From: Hydrogenispora ethanolica
Lineage (GTDB): Bacteria > Bacillota > UBA4882 > UBA8346
Length of the DNA stretch: 64,000 nucleotides
NCBI RefSeq assembly: GCF_004340685.1
Contig: NZ_SLUN01000007.1
Coordinates: 62,001-126,000, forward strand
Reading direction: 5' to 3'
How positions within the stretch are numbered: the stretch's first letter is position 1; each line of letters begins with the position of its first letter. The notes below the pieces were generated by a model. That model worked only from the letters and a program-made list of their open reading frames with translations, did not search any database and had not been told where the DNA came from. Shown here piece by piece: positions 10,249-18,621 of the stretch. Position numbers and translations under genes: made by a program.

Positions 10249-11286
10249 TCACTGGTTTTTGTCGAATAATGCTTCGAAAGGACGGGGCCGGGCGGTGCGC
10301 AGATATTCCCGGATGACGCCGAGCGGCACCGCGCCCCCGGTCGAAGTGGCGTCGGTCAAGCAGAAACGGGCATTGGCGTTAGCCAGCCGGACCGTGTCGA
10401 AGAGCGGCCAATCCTGGTGAATGCCGAACAGCATCGCCGCGCAGAAAGCGTCACCCGCGCCGACGGTCCCTTTGATCGCGGCGCTTTCCATCTCGAAAGA
10501 GGGGACGAAGACGCCCCGCCCTCCTTTGGGGATCGCGTAAGCGCCCTCGGGAAAATGGACCGCCACCAATTGGTTGACCCCGCTATCCAGCAATGTTTGA
10601 GCGGCCGCCGCCAGCTTGGCGGGGACGATCTGCCGGTCGGAGTCGCGGAGCGGGTAGCCCACCGAGGCTCCGGCCTCGATCTCGTTGACGATCAGATAAT
10701 CGATATAGGGCAGGCAGGGGATGACGATCCGCCGGAATCTGTCGCTGGCCTCGGAGACGACATCCACCGAGGTCCGGTAGCCCTCTTCCCGCAGCCGGTG
10801 CAGCAGGCGGGCCGCCTTGACGCCGTATTGGGGATCGGGACCGTCCAGCTTATCCAGGAGCAACAGGTAACCCAGATGAAAAATCTTGGCCGAGGTTTCC
10901 AGCCCGGTCAGATGCTCCAGATCGAGCAGCGCGTTGGCTCCCCGGGAATGAAAGAAGGTCCGGACTCCGCTGCCGGCCTCGGTCATCACCTGGGTAATGG
11001 AGGTGGACTGTTCGGCGGTACGGGTCATGTGCCGGATGTCGATCCCGTTTTGAGCCAGGACTTCCAGGATGAAGTCGCCGTCCGGATCCCGGCCGATCAT
11101 CCCGGCCGCATACAGCGGCAGGCCGCTTTGCAGCTTGGCCAGATCGACCAGGACATTAAACGGCGCGCCGCCGGTGCCCCGGTACTCCTCCAGAATGTTG
11201 GCCAGCATGCCCCGTTCCGGCCAGGCGTCGATCAATTTGACCTGGTCCACAATCCAGTTGCCCGCGGCGATAATGCCATTGCGCAT
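10249..11286 (-). CDS. PfkB family carbohydrate kinase
   Basis: Ribokinase-type sugar kinase, 345 aa. The C-terminal anion-hole and catalytic motif GTVGAGDAFCAAM is present, and the N-terminal glycine-rich start (NGIIAAGNWIVDQV) is family-like. AGGTGA lies 5 bases before ATG 11286; a GTG at 11295 is also in frame. It stands apart from any transporter or sugar isomerase, so the substrate is open. A different PfkB kinase (49313-50248) belongs to the sugar operon further on. The gap 10096-10248 holds no gene. Confidence 0.85.
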   Translation of the reverse strand: MRNGIIAAGNWIVDQVKLIDAWPERGMLANILEEYRGTGGAPFNVLVDLAKLQSGLPLYAAGMIGRDPDGDFILEVLAQNGIDIRHMTRTAEQSTSITQVMTEAGSGVRTFFHSRGANALLDLEHLTGLETSAKIFHLGYLLLLDKLDGPDPQYGVKAARLLHRLREEGYRTSVDVVSEASDRFRRIVIPCLPYIDYLIVNEIEAGASVGYPLRDSDRQIVPAKLAAAAQTLLDSGVNQLVAVHFPEGAYAIPKGGRGVFVPSFEMESAAIKGTVGAGDAFCAAMLFGIHQDWPLFDTVRLANANARFCLTDATSTGGAVPLGVIREYLRTARPRPFEALFDKNQ

Positions 11287-11619
11287 GATTCTCACCTCGA
11301 ATGAAAGTCTTTATTTTATTATTTTGGATGCAACACCTTGATCTCCGGTCGGCAGGGATGGGGCGTATAGGCATGCTCAGAGCCGGCAGGCAGCCACGCT
11401 GTAGGGCCGCCTCCGGATAAAGCTGCCACCATGGGATAACCGGTCTTTGGCTGGATAAGACCGATGGCGATGCCGATAGAACGATCGCAAGCAATTTTCC
11501 GCGATCCGGCGCAGGAATCAAACTGCGCCCCCTCCTGCTCGCTCCGCCTGGCATTCGGATGGAAAAGGATATCATGATCGGTTTCAATTTCTATAGTATT
11601 GAAATATCCCCCGAAAAGC

Positions 11620-11645
11620 AAGCCCATTTCGCGAGGGCTTCTTTT
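11620..11645 (+). terminator. Hairpin followed by T run in the gap before the lipocalin gene
   Basis: AAGCCC (11620-11625) and GGGCTT (11635-11640) enclose a 9-base loop and are followed by CTTTTT. Just before it, TTTCAAT and ATTGAAA (11582-11604) form another inverted repeat. The gap 11287-11799 has no gene I can support, so this may end an unseen small transcript or attenuate the next gene. Confidence 0.4.
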
Positions 11646-11799
11646 TATAAAAAAAGCCGTTTTTTTGGAAAACAAACGGAAGTCGCTAAAGGATAAATGC
11701 ATTTATTCAAGAAATATTCCCAGGGGGTTTATAAAAATACTCCAGTTCTGCCGGCAAGGCTCCCTTGCCGCGGGATTGGCCCCGAAGGAGGTCCACCCG

Positions 11800-12225
11800 A
11801 TGCAGGTTCAAGATTTGGTTGGCGTCTGGAAACTCGTCTCCTGGGAGGTCTTGAATCCGAGTCAGAAGATCGCGCGGCCGTTCGGCGAAAGGCCGGTGGG
11901 TTATCTGATCTATCACCCGCATGGGTATGTAACCGTTACGGTAATGCAATCGCCCGCCGACGTCAACGGGATGGAGGCCCTTTTCCGCAAATGGATGCAG
12001 CCCAATGCGTCGGCATTAGGCTTCTTCAGTTTTTGCGGCCGTTTTGAAGTAGCGGGGGAGACCGTCCGCCATCACTTGGAGGTCTGTTCCATCGCCGAGT
12101 GGGTCGGTCAGACTCAGGTGCGGAACTGCCGCTTCGAGGGGGAACGCTTGACCCTCGGTGCTGTCGAGGATCAGAGCGAGCACCGCCTGGTTTGGGAACG
12201 CCGCCGGGGTTCGGAAGCGACTTGA
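11800..12225 (+). CDS. Lipocalin-like domain protein
   Basis: Small protein of 141 aa with the opening VGVWKLVSWE, which is characteristic of the lipocalin-like family (the PF13924 type). A predicted beta-barrel follows. No signal peptide is seen, so it is probably cytosolic. The start at ATG 11800 follows AAGGAGGTC at good spacing; the frame is open further upstream but without a ribosome-binding site. No neighbour points to a ligand. The function is unknown; proteins of this family may bind small hydrophobic molecules. Confidence 0.7.
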   Translation: MQVQDLVGVWKLVSWEVLNPSQKIARPFGERPVGYLIYHPHGYVTVTVMQSPADVNGMEALFRKWMQPNASALGFFSFCGRFEVAGETVRHHLEVCSIAEWVGQTQVRNCRFEGERLTLGAVEDQSEHRLVWERRRGSEAT

Positions 12226-12382
12226 GTCAGCACCGGCGCCGGTGAGCGGCGGTGGGTCTTGCCAGGGTTCATGCCCCAGCGCATGGAAAAGCACGGCCTG
12301 AAGAATGAGTTCAATGAATTGGCTATCAACACCCCGAGCGAGCGGGGGACAGGAAGATACATGTGAAAAGGGACCGTCGGAA

Positions 12383-14770
12383 ATGCTACGCGGGATGAAT
12401 CCGAAAAATCAATCTTGTCGCTGGATGCTGGCGATCCTGCTGTTTATTGCCGGGAGCGGCAGTTATCTTGTTTTGCTGCGGACGCTGAAGGGGAATGCCG
12501 GGGGGATTTGGAATTCATGGCTGATCGCGGCCCTCGTTTGCCTGGCGCTCGGCTTGGCGGCGTTGAGCCTTTCCAACCGGGAACTCCGCAAACGGCTGTC
12601 GAACGTCGAGAAGCTTTCCAACAGCGCCATTGACGCCGCGGAGATCATCATCATCCAGTTTGACCGGGATGGCCGGATCGTCGATCTGAATCAATTCGCC
12701 GAAATGAAGTTGAAGTATGAAAAAAGCGCCTTGGTCGGGGTTAAGTCCATCGCCGATCTCATCGGTGGCGACATCCTGGCCCGGATTACCGCGGCCCTCC
12801 AATCGGGCAGTCTCGACCGGACGATCCACAATTATGAATTCCCATTGCGCGGCCGGTCCGGACAGGTTATCAACGCGTTGTGGAATATTCATTGGGTGCG
12901 GGGCGGCCTGAATACCCCGGACTGCATTGAGATCATGGGGCTGGACATCACCGAACGGGCCGAGTCCGAACGCAGGCTGCTGGAGAATCATCGCGAACTG
13001 ATCCGCCTCTATAAAGATCTGGCCCATTCTAAGCAGAAACTGGATCAACAATACAATGAACTGCGGATCACCCAGGAGCAACTGGCGGTCAGCGAGGAGC
13101 GTTCCCGCCTGGCCCAGGAGGGCTCCAAGGTAATCGTTTGGGATTGGGATATCGTCGCCAAACACCTGTACCTGCCTCCGGCATTCTGCGCAGCGCTCGG
13201 TAGGGAACTCGCGGAGATCAACGCCGATATCCAGTCTTTTTTGGAACAGGTGATCCACTCCGACGATCGGCAGCGTTTCGACGAATTGTACCGGATCAAC
13301 CTGCACCGGAAGAAGCCGGAGATCTATTTTGAGAGCCGGGTCCGGCTGCGGGATGGGAACTACAAATGGTTTTTGGTCCGCGGCGGGGCCGTCCGTAACG
13401 AGCGTCGCCGCTTTGTCCGGCTCACCGGAACGCTGACGGACATCACCGAGCGCAAGACCCAGGAAGACATCATTCACCGTTTGGCCTATTACGACCTGCT
13501 GACGGGCCTTCCCAACCGGACCATGCTGCTGGAACGGCTGACCCTGGCCGTTCACAAACTGCAGGATCCGCCGGGGGAGATGGCGATCGTCTTCATTGAT
13601 ATCGATAACTTTAAGAATATCAATGATTCCTACGGCCATTCGGTCGGGGATCAATTACTGGTGGAAGTGGGCCGCCGCATCCTGTCCGCCCTGGACCGGG
13701 AATATCTCGTCGCCCGGCTCGGCGGGGATGAGTTCGTGGTGCTGCTGGAAGATCTTCAAGACGGCCTCTCCGTGCAGCGCTGCGCCGATCGGATCATGGC
13801 TCAATTCGGGAACTTTTTCAAGATCGGCCGGCATTCTTTCTTTGTGACGGTCAGCATGGGGATCGCCGTCTTCCCCGACCATGCTGACAGCGCCGAACAG
13901 CTCCTGAAGAACGCGGACATCGCGATGTATCAAGCCAAGGCCGCCGGAAAACGAAGTTATTTTCTCTACAACCATGCCATGAACGAACGGATTCTGGAGC
14001 AGACCACCTTGGAGAACGGCCTGCGCCAGGCGCTTCAGAACCAGGAATTCTTCCTGGAATACCAGCCGCAGACCGATCTGAGGACCAACCGGATCTCCGG
14101 CTTTGAAGCGCTGATCCGCTGGCGCCGGCCGGAATACGGCGTCATGCCGCCGCTGAAGTTCATTCGCATCGCCGAAGAGAGCGGCTTGATCCATGAGATC
14201 GGGATCTGGGTCCTCGAGAATGTCTGCCAATTCATCAAAACCCTCCACCGGGCCGGACTCCGCCATTTCCTGGTCTCCCTGAACGTATCCGCGGTCCAGT
14301 TGCGGCGCGAAAACTTCGCCGGGGCGGTGCGGGAGATCATTGCCCGGGAAGGGATCCTTCCCGAAAACATCTGCATCGAGATCACCGAAACCGTCTTGAT
14401 GGAATCGCTCGAGGAGAACATCGAGAAGCTCAAGACCCTGGCTGATTTGGGCATCACCGTCTGTCTGGATGATTTCGGCACAGGGTACTCCTCGCTCAAT
14501 TACCTGAAGCAACTGCCGATCCAGATCGTCAAGATCGATCGCTCGTTCATCGCCGACATCAGCGCCGACAATACCTCCAGCCAGTTGGTGGCCTCCATCA
14601 TCGAGCTGGCTCACAAGATCGGCCTGACGGTGGTCGCCGAAGGGGTGGAGACCGAAGAGCAACTGGCATCGCTGGGCCGGCACCAGTGCGATATTGCCCA
14701 GGGCTTCCTGCTGGGCCGGCCGCTGCCGGAGCAGACGGCCCGCGAAATCGCCGCCGCGAACCTGGCCTGA
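12383..14770 (+). CDS. Membrane-bound PAS-GGDEF-EAL cyclic-di-GMP enzyme
   Basis: About 795 aa. Two membrane helices (about 14-32 and 45-65) anchor it. Two PAS/PAC sensor blocks follow (about 75-200 and 250-365). The GGDEF domain has RLGGDEF near residue 445. The EAL domain has EALIRW near 575 and the loop-6 motif DDFGTGYSSLNYLK, so the phosphodiesterase residues look intact. It probably turns over cyclic-di-GMP at the membrane in response to an unknown signal. I prefer ATG 12383, with AGGGA upstream; ATG 12305 is in frame but has no clear ribosome-binding site. Confidence 0.88.
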   Translation: MLRGMNPKNQSCRWMLAILLFIAGSGSYLVLLRTLKGNAGGIWNSWLIAALVCLALGLAALSLSNRELRKRLSNVEKLSNSAIDAAEIIIIQFDRDGRIVDLNQFAEMKLKYEKSALVGVKSIADLIGGDILARITAALQSGSLDRTIHNYEFPLRGRSGQVINALWNIHWVRGGLNTPDCIEIMGLDITERAESERRLLENHRELIRLYKDLAHSKQKLDQQYNELRITQEQLAVSEERSRLAQEGSKVIVWDWDIVAKHLYLPPAFCAALGRELAEINADIQSFLEQVIHSDDRQRFDELYRINLHRKKPEIYFESRVRLRDGNYKWFLVRGGAVRNERRRFVRLTGTLTDITERKTQEDIIHRLAYYDLLTGLPNRTMLLERLTLAVHKLQDPPGEMAIVFIDIDNFKNINDSYGHSVGDQLLVEVGRRILSALDREYLVARLGGDEFVVLLEDLQDGLSVQRCADRIMAQFGNFFKIGRHSFFVTVSMGIAVFPDHADSAEQLLKNADIAMYQAKAAGKRSYFLYNHAMNERILEQTTLENGLRQALQNQEFFLEYQPQTDLRTNRISGFEALIRWRRPEYGVMPPLKFIRIAEESGLIHEIGIWVLENVCQFIKTLHRAGLRHFLVSLNVSAVQLRRENFAGAVREIIAREGILPENICIEITETVLMESLEENIEKLKTLADLGITVCLDDFGTGYSSLNYLKQLPIQIVKIDRSFIADISADNTSSQLVASIIELAHKIGLTVVAEGVETEEQLASLGRHQCDIAQGFLLGRPLPEQTAREIAAANLA

Positions 14771-14956
14771 TCGCGGCGGCCTTTCTGGAACCCGCTCCCG
14801 TCCGTCATTTCCACGGCTCTCCCGAAATCCCGCTTCCCGTTCCTCGCCCGTTCTCATCAATGACTGGGTAAGCGGCTTCTCTCGCCGCAGTTTCTCCTGG
14901 AGCAGCTCTCCATGATCGTCCGGTTCCCGGGGATGCTCCTTCCGCTTCCGAAGCAG

Positions 14957-15187
14957 CCCGCGCAGTCATGGCGCTTTCTCACACAGTAATTGTGCATGCT
15001 CACACGGTAATGGTGCGAACTCGCCCGGTCACTGCGTATCCTTACACAGTAACTGCGCATCCTCGCACAGTAACTGTGTAAGCTCGCACCATGATTGCCG
15101 ATGATCGCCCGGTCGCTGTGCAAGCTCACACCATAACCGCGCAGGTTCGCCCGGTCACCGCGGAAGCTGATTCAGTGACGGAACAGC
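14957..15187. repeat. Array of about eleven degenerate 21-bp tandem repeats (array 1)
   Basis: Exactly 21-bp units run from 14957 to 15187 with no length change. The best units hold the dyad CACAGTAACTGTG (for example within 15062-15082). Units differ by substitutions only. Read as protein in either direction this gives seven-residue repeats, but no reading frame has a convincing start, so a DNA or RNA role is as likely as coding. It lies about 190 bp after the GGDEF-EAL gene. The remaining gap to 15550 shows no gene I can name. Confidence 0.8.
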
Positions 15188-15471
15188 TTCCTTGGAATAG
15201 CGTAACAGCCGGTGGAGCGACCGCGGATGCTTCCCGGGCTGCCGATGGTTCGCTCCCTAGTATGGCTTCGGGCGGGAGAATCCGGGGCGGATTGCCTTTG
15301 GCGGGTTTCCCGCCTTTCTTTGCTGCGGTGTGGGCTCATTCAAAAGCCGCCGCATATTCCCGCCCAGCACCAGCTCGGTAACGGCCGGATCGGGGCTCAG
15401 CCGTTCGACCATCTGCCGGGCCAACAGCGGGATTTGATTCCATGATAAGCAATGGGAGTGTATAATCAAAG

Positions 15472-15492
15472 TACGCACTATTTGGTGCGGTA
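15472..15492. promoter_or_regulatory. Inverted repeat before the broken HxlR gene, possible operator
   Basis: TACGCAC (15472-15478) and GTGCGGTA (15485-15492) form an imperfect dyad just downstream of TATAAT (15461-15466). HxlR regulators often bind such sites in front of their own gene. This is suggestive only. Confidence 0.35.
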
Positions 15493-15550
15493 GTTACCCC
15501 GCCGAGACTATTCCCGCCTTGGAAATGCGGGGAAAAAGGAGCGCCACAGG

Positions 15551-15906
15551 ATGAATGAGCAAAGCTTGAAGGAACGCTGCCCGATGGATGCAGCCCTCAG
15601 TGTGATCGACGGCAAATGGAAGATCTTTATCCTCTGGCATCTGTCCCAGAGAACGATACGCTTCAACGAACTGCAACGGCTGATGCCCGGGATCACCCAA
15701 AAGATGCTGACCCAGCAACTGCGGGAACTGGAGCGGGACGGCATGATCCACCGCGAGGTGTATCCCCAGTTCCGCCGAAGGTGGAGTACTCGCTGACCGA
15801 GTGCGGCAGGAGTCTGGGGCCGATCCTGGAGCTGCTCTGCCAGTGGGGGAAACAGTATCTAAGCCTGGCGAAGCCGCTTCAGGCCGCCGCTCGGGCCGAT
15901 GAATAA
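15551..15906 (+). pseudogene. HxlR family regulator broken by a single-base frameshift
   Basis: The first 73 residues in one frame are a normal HxlR winged helix ([20 protein letters not shown], then [20 protein letters not shown]). After VYPQ at about 15769 the family sequence continues one frame over as [20 protein letters not shown] and runs to a stop at 15906. Restoring one G between 15769 and 15770 would give the usual [14 protein letters not shown]. It is either a recent loss-of-function mutation or a sequencing error. An intact HxlR paralogue is at 31870-32199. Confidence 0.85.
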
Positions 15907-15986
15907 ACCGTTGCGCGGTTAGCGAATTTCGGCGCGCCAGACATGAAAGAGCCGCCCCGCTAATATTCATAATTGGGGGGTTGGCG

Positions 15987-17171
15987 ATGCGAGTATTCTT
16001 TATCAGCCGCAAGTTGTTATGGGGTTTCTTTCTGACGTTGGCCGGAGGAGGGGCGCTGGCGGTGATCGGACTGAATCCGGCCCGGCCGATCATGAGTGAC
16101 GGGTACCAGATCCGGGAGCAATTCCCGCCTTTGACCTACGTGCCAGGGTACGAACAGGGGCCGCGGGTCCGGGCCGGGGCGGCCATTATCATTGAGGCGA
16201 AGACCGGCGCGATTTTATTCGCCAAAAACGCCGAACAGCGGCGGGCGCCGGCCAGCACCACCAAGATGATGACGGCCATCGTGGCCCTGGAGAAAGGCAA
16301 TCTGAACCGGACCGTTACCATCAGCCGCCGCGCGGCGGCGGTGCCGGGGTCGAGCATTCCGATCCGTGCCGGCGAGCGGGTGTTGTTGAAGGAACTGCTC
16401 AAGGGAATGATGCTCGAATCGGGCAACAACGGCAGTGTGGCGGTAGCCGAAGGGGTGGCCGGCGGAGTTGATCCGTTCATCGAACTGATGAACCGGAAGG
16501 CGAAAGAGATCGGAGCCTTGCAGACCAACTTCAGAAACCCCCATGGGCTGCGCGCGCCCTCTCATTATACGACGGCGCTGGATCTGGCGTTGATCGCCCG
16601 CTATGGCCTGGCCAATCCCAAATTTGCGGCATTGGTGAGCCGGAAGACCGCCACCCTGCAGAAACTGGGCGGCAAGGATGAAAAGCTTTGGAACACCAAT
16701 CGTCTGCTCTGGAGCTTTCAGGGCGCCGATGGCGTGAAGACCGGCACCACCAATGAGGCCGGGTATTGCCTGGTGGCTTCGGCCACCCGTGAAGGGCAGC
16801 GCTATATCGCGGTGGTGCTCAACTCCGGGGATCGTTGGGGCGATTGCGCTCGCATGCTGGAGTATGCTTTTACCGAGTTCACCACGGTCCAGATCGCCAA
16901 TACCCGGAAGGCGCTGGCCCGCGTCTCCGTGGCGGGCGGCCGGCCCCGGCAAGTTCTGGTATATCCGCGCGCCAACCTCTTCGCGGTGGTGCGCAAGGGC
17001 CAGGAAGGGCTGGTCCGGGCGCAGCTGACGCTTATTCCCCAACCGGTCCGGGCGCCGCTCCATCCGGGCCAGGCGTTGGGGAAAATCGGCTACCGTTTTC
17101 AGGATCAGACGGTAACCGGGGTTGATCTGGTCGTCCGGCAACCGGTCCGGAGGCGCTGGTGGCCCTGGTGA
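15987..17171 (+). CDS. D-alanyl-D-alanine carboxypeptidase (penicillin-binding protein, S11 family)
   Basis: Trims the terminal D-Ala from peptidoglycan stem peptides outside the cytoplasmic membrane, 394 aa. All three active-site motifs are present: STTK near residue 89, SGN near 144 and KTGTT near 249. An N-terminal hydrophobic segment (about 6-26) is the signal peptide or anchor. The C-terminal 110 residues look like the PBP5-type second domain. ATG 15987 follows a G-rich ribosome-binding site; TTG 15981 is possible. It resembles DacF/DacB, and spoIIE lies 1.5 kb on, but which paralogue it is cannot be decided. Its end overlaps the next gene by 13 bases. Confidence 0.9.
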   Translation: MRVFFISRKLLWGFFLTLAGGGALAVIGLNPARPIMSDGYQIREQFPPLTYVPGYEQGPRVRAGAAIIIEAKTGAILFAKNAEQRRAPASTTKMMTAIVALEKGNLNRTVTISRRAAAVPGSSIPIRAGERVLLKELLKGMMLESGNNGSVAVAEGVAGGVDPFIELMNRKAKEIGALQTNFRNPHGLRAPSHYTTALDLALIARYGLANPKFAALVSRKTATLQKLGGKDEKLWNTNRLLWSFQGADGVKTGTTNEAGYCLVASATREGQRYIAVVLNSGDRWGDCARMLEYAFTEFTTVQIANTRKALARVSVAGGRPRQVLVYPRANLFAVVRKGQEGLVRAQLTLIPQPVRAPLHPGQALGKIGYRFQDQTVTGVDLVVRQPVRRRWWPW

Positions 17172-18217
17172 GTGCCGGAATGCGGCAGCGGGGGGAGTTC
17201 GGAAACGCGCCGGCCATCGCGGCCACTTTCATCGGGACGGTGGTCGGCGCCGGGTTCGCGTCCGGCCAGGAGATCTATCAATTCTTCAGCGCCCAGGGCA
17301 TGAATGGCGCGCTGGGATTGGTATTAACCGTGCTCCTGCTGGGAGTGGCGGGGGACCGGGTGTTTCAGATGGGACGGGTGATTCAGGCCCGGTCCTATCC
17401 CGACTTCCTGCGATATATCTTGGGGAAACGCCTGGCTTTCGCGGTTGACCTCCTGCTGTTGCTGTTCTTTGTCATTCTGATCGGAGTGATGTTCGCCGGG
17501 TCCGGGACGATCTTTGCCGAAATGGGACTCGGCTATTGGACCGGGATCGTGGCCACCGCCGTAATCCTGATCGCGGTACTGTTGCACGAACTCCCCGGTC
17601 TGATCACTGCCAATCTGATCATCATTCCCCTGATGTTCTGCGGCGCAGCGGGAGTGGCCGTTTTCGCCATGATGACGCGTTGTTCCGGCTGGCCGTCGGG
17701 CTCGGCCGATCTCCGCTGGTTCCTGCCGTCGCTGCAGTTTTCCGCCTACAATCTGATCCTGGCCCTGCCGGTGCTCTTATCCCTGGCCCAGCGCTATCCC
17801 TTGGCCAAAACCTTACGGAAAGGGGGCTGGCTGGGGAGCATCGGACTCGGTCTCATGGCGGCACTGATCCATGGAGCCATCCTTAGCCATCTGCCGCACC
17901 TCCGGAACAGCCCCTTGCCCATGGTGGATCTGGCCCGAGCGGCCGGGACCTGGATGTACTGGGGGTATGCCTTCATTCTATGGGCCGAGATGTTGACGAC
18001 CCTCTTCGCCAACACTTACGGGGTGGCGCAACGAGCGGCGGTCCGTTCGGGCTGGCCTTTCCGTTTTTGGGTGCTGGTCCTCACCATGCTCGGGATCGCC
18101 ATTGCCCGGGCCGGATTTGTCAATCTCATCGCCCGCTTTTACCCGCTCTATGGACTGCTCAGTCTGATTCTGCTCATTGCCATCTTGACAAAGCGCTTGC
18201 CGGCTGCCGCACACTAA
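17159..18217 (+). CDS. YkvI-like integral membrane protein
   Basis: Protein of 352 aa with about ten membrane helices. The N-terminal sequence IAATFIGTVVGAGFASGQEI matches the conserved start of the YkvI family, which is distantly related to sodium-solute symporters. The solute is unknown. The start GTG 17159 overlaps the end of the carboxypeptidase gene and has GGAGG 5 bases upstream, so translation is probably coupled. GTG 17168 and ATG 17180 are alternatives. The following gap to 18621 shows no gene. Confidence 0.75.
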   Translation: MALVSAGMRQRGEFGNAPAIAATFIGTVVGAGFASGQEIYQFFSAQGMNGALGLVLTVLLLGVAGDRVFQMGRVIQARSYPDFLRYILGKRLAFAVDLLLLLFFVILIGVMFAGSGTIFAEMGLGYWTGIVATAVILIAVLLHELPGLITANLIIIPLMFCGAAGVAVFAMMTRCSGWPSGSADLRWFLPSLQFSAYNLILALPVLLSLAQRYPLAKTLRKGGWLGSIGLGLMAALIHGAILSHLPHLRNSPLPMVDLARAAGTWMYWGYAFILWAEMLTTLFANTYGVAQRAAVRSGWPFRFWVLVLTMLGIAIARAGFVNLIARFYPLYGLLSLILLIAILTKRLPAAAH

Positions 18218-18573
18218 GCAACCGGACCGGGGCTCCGTTCTTTTGGCTAAAAAAATTTTTCCCATAGAATTCGTTAAAAACGGGGTTCCCAGAGCGCCCG
18301 CCCGGAGACTGTCCGCTCCGAAAGGCAGTCCGGGAGAGGGTTTGGGGCGATCCTGGGACATCCGCGGCGAATCGGTACTTTCTAGCGAAGGAGGGCCCCG
18401 GCGGCGGGAGGCGAACGTGGAGAAGCTGAGCCGGCGAAGGGGAAACGGACAGCCCCGTGACGGTTTGCTCCCGCTTTGCCCTTGTCACAGGGCCGGGAGT
18501 CGAAGCATAATGCTGGCTTTATGACGTTTTTTGGTGGCAAATTAAGGAAAGTTCTGGGGCTTTTGTTTAAAAA

Positions 18574-18607
18574 AACGACATGATTGGGCGAAACGGGGTG
18601 CTATACT
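18574..18607 (+). promoter_or_regulatory. Possible Spo0A-dependent spoIIE promoter
   Basis: TATACT (18602-18607) is a good -10 hexamer just before spoIIE. No good -35 lies 17 bp upstream, but AACGACA (18574-18580) resembles a reverse 0A box (TTCGNCA). In Bacillus, spoIIE is driven by sigma-A with Spo0A~P bound in this area. Inference from position and a weak match. Confidence 0.35.
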
Positions 18608-18621
18608 TGTTAAAGTGAATC

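Noticed and set aside
11319-11702. Open frame of 127 codons on the reverse strand upstream of the PfkB gene
   Set aside because: No ribosome-binding site and no recognisable domain. It fills an otherwise empty gap, so I cannot exclude a degraded gene.
14957-15187. CRISPR array
   Set aside because: The 21-bp units abut directly with no spacers and are degenerate, and no cas gene is in the window. The same applies to the other three 21-bp arrays.
15257-15478. Reverse-strand frame of 73 codons divergent from the broken HxlR gene
   Set aside because: Its position suits a regulated target, but the sequence matches no family I know and it overlaps the possible operator.
18355-18530. tRNA or riboswitch in the gap before spoIIE
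   Set aside because: tRNA genes often lie near spoIIE, and a few T-arm-like bases are present (GAGTCGAAG), but no cloverleaf or known riboswitch core can be formed.
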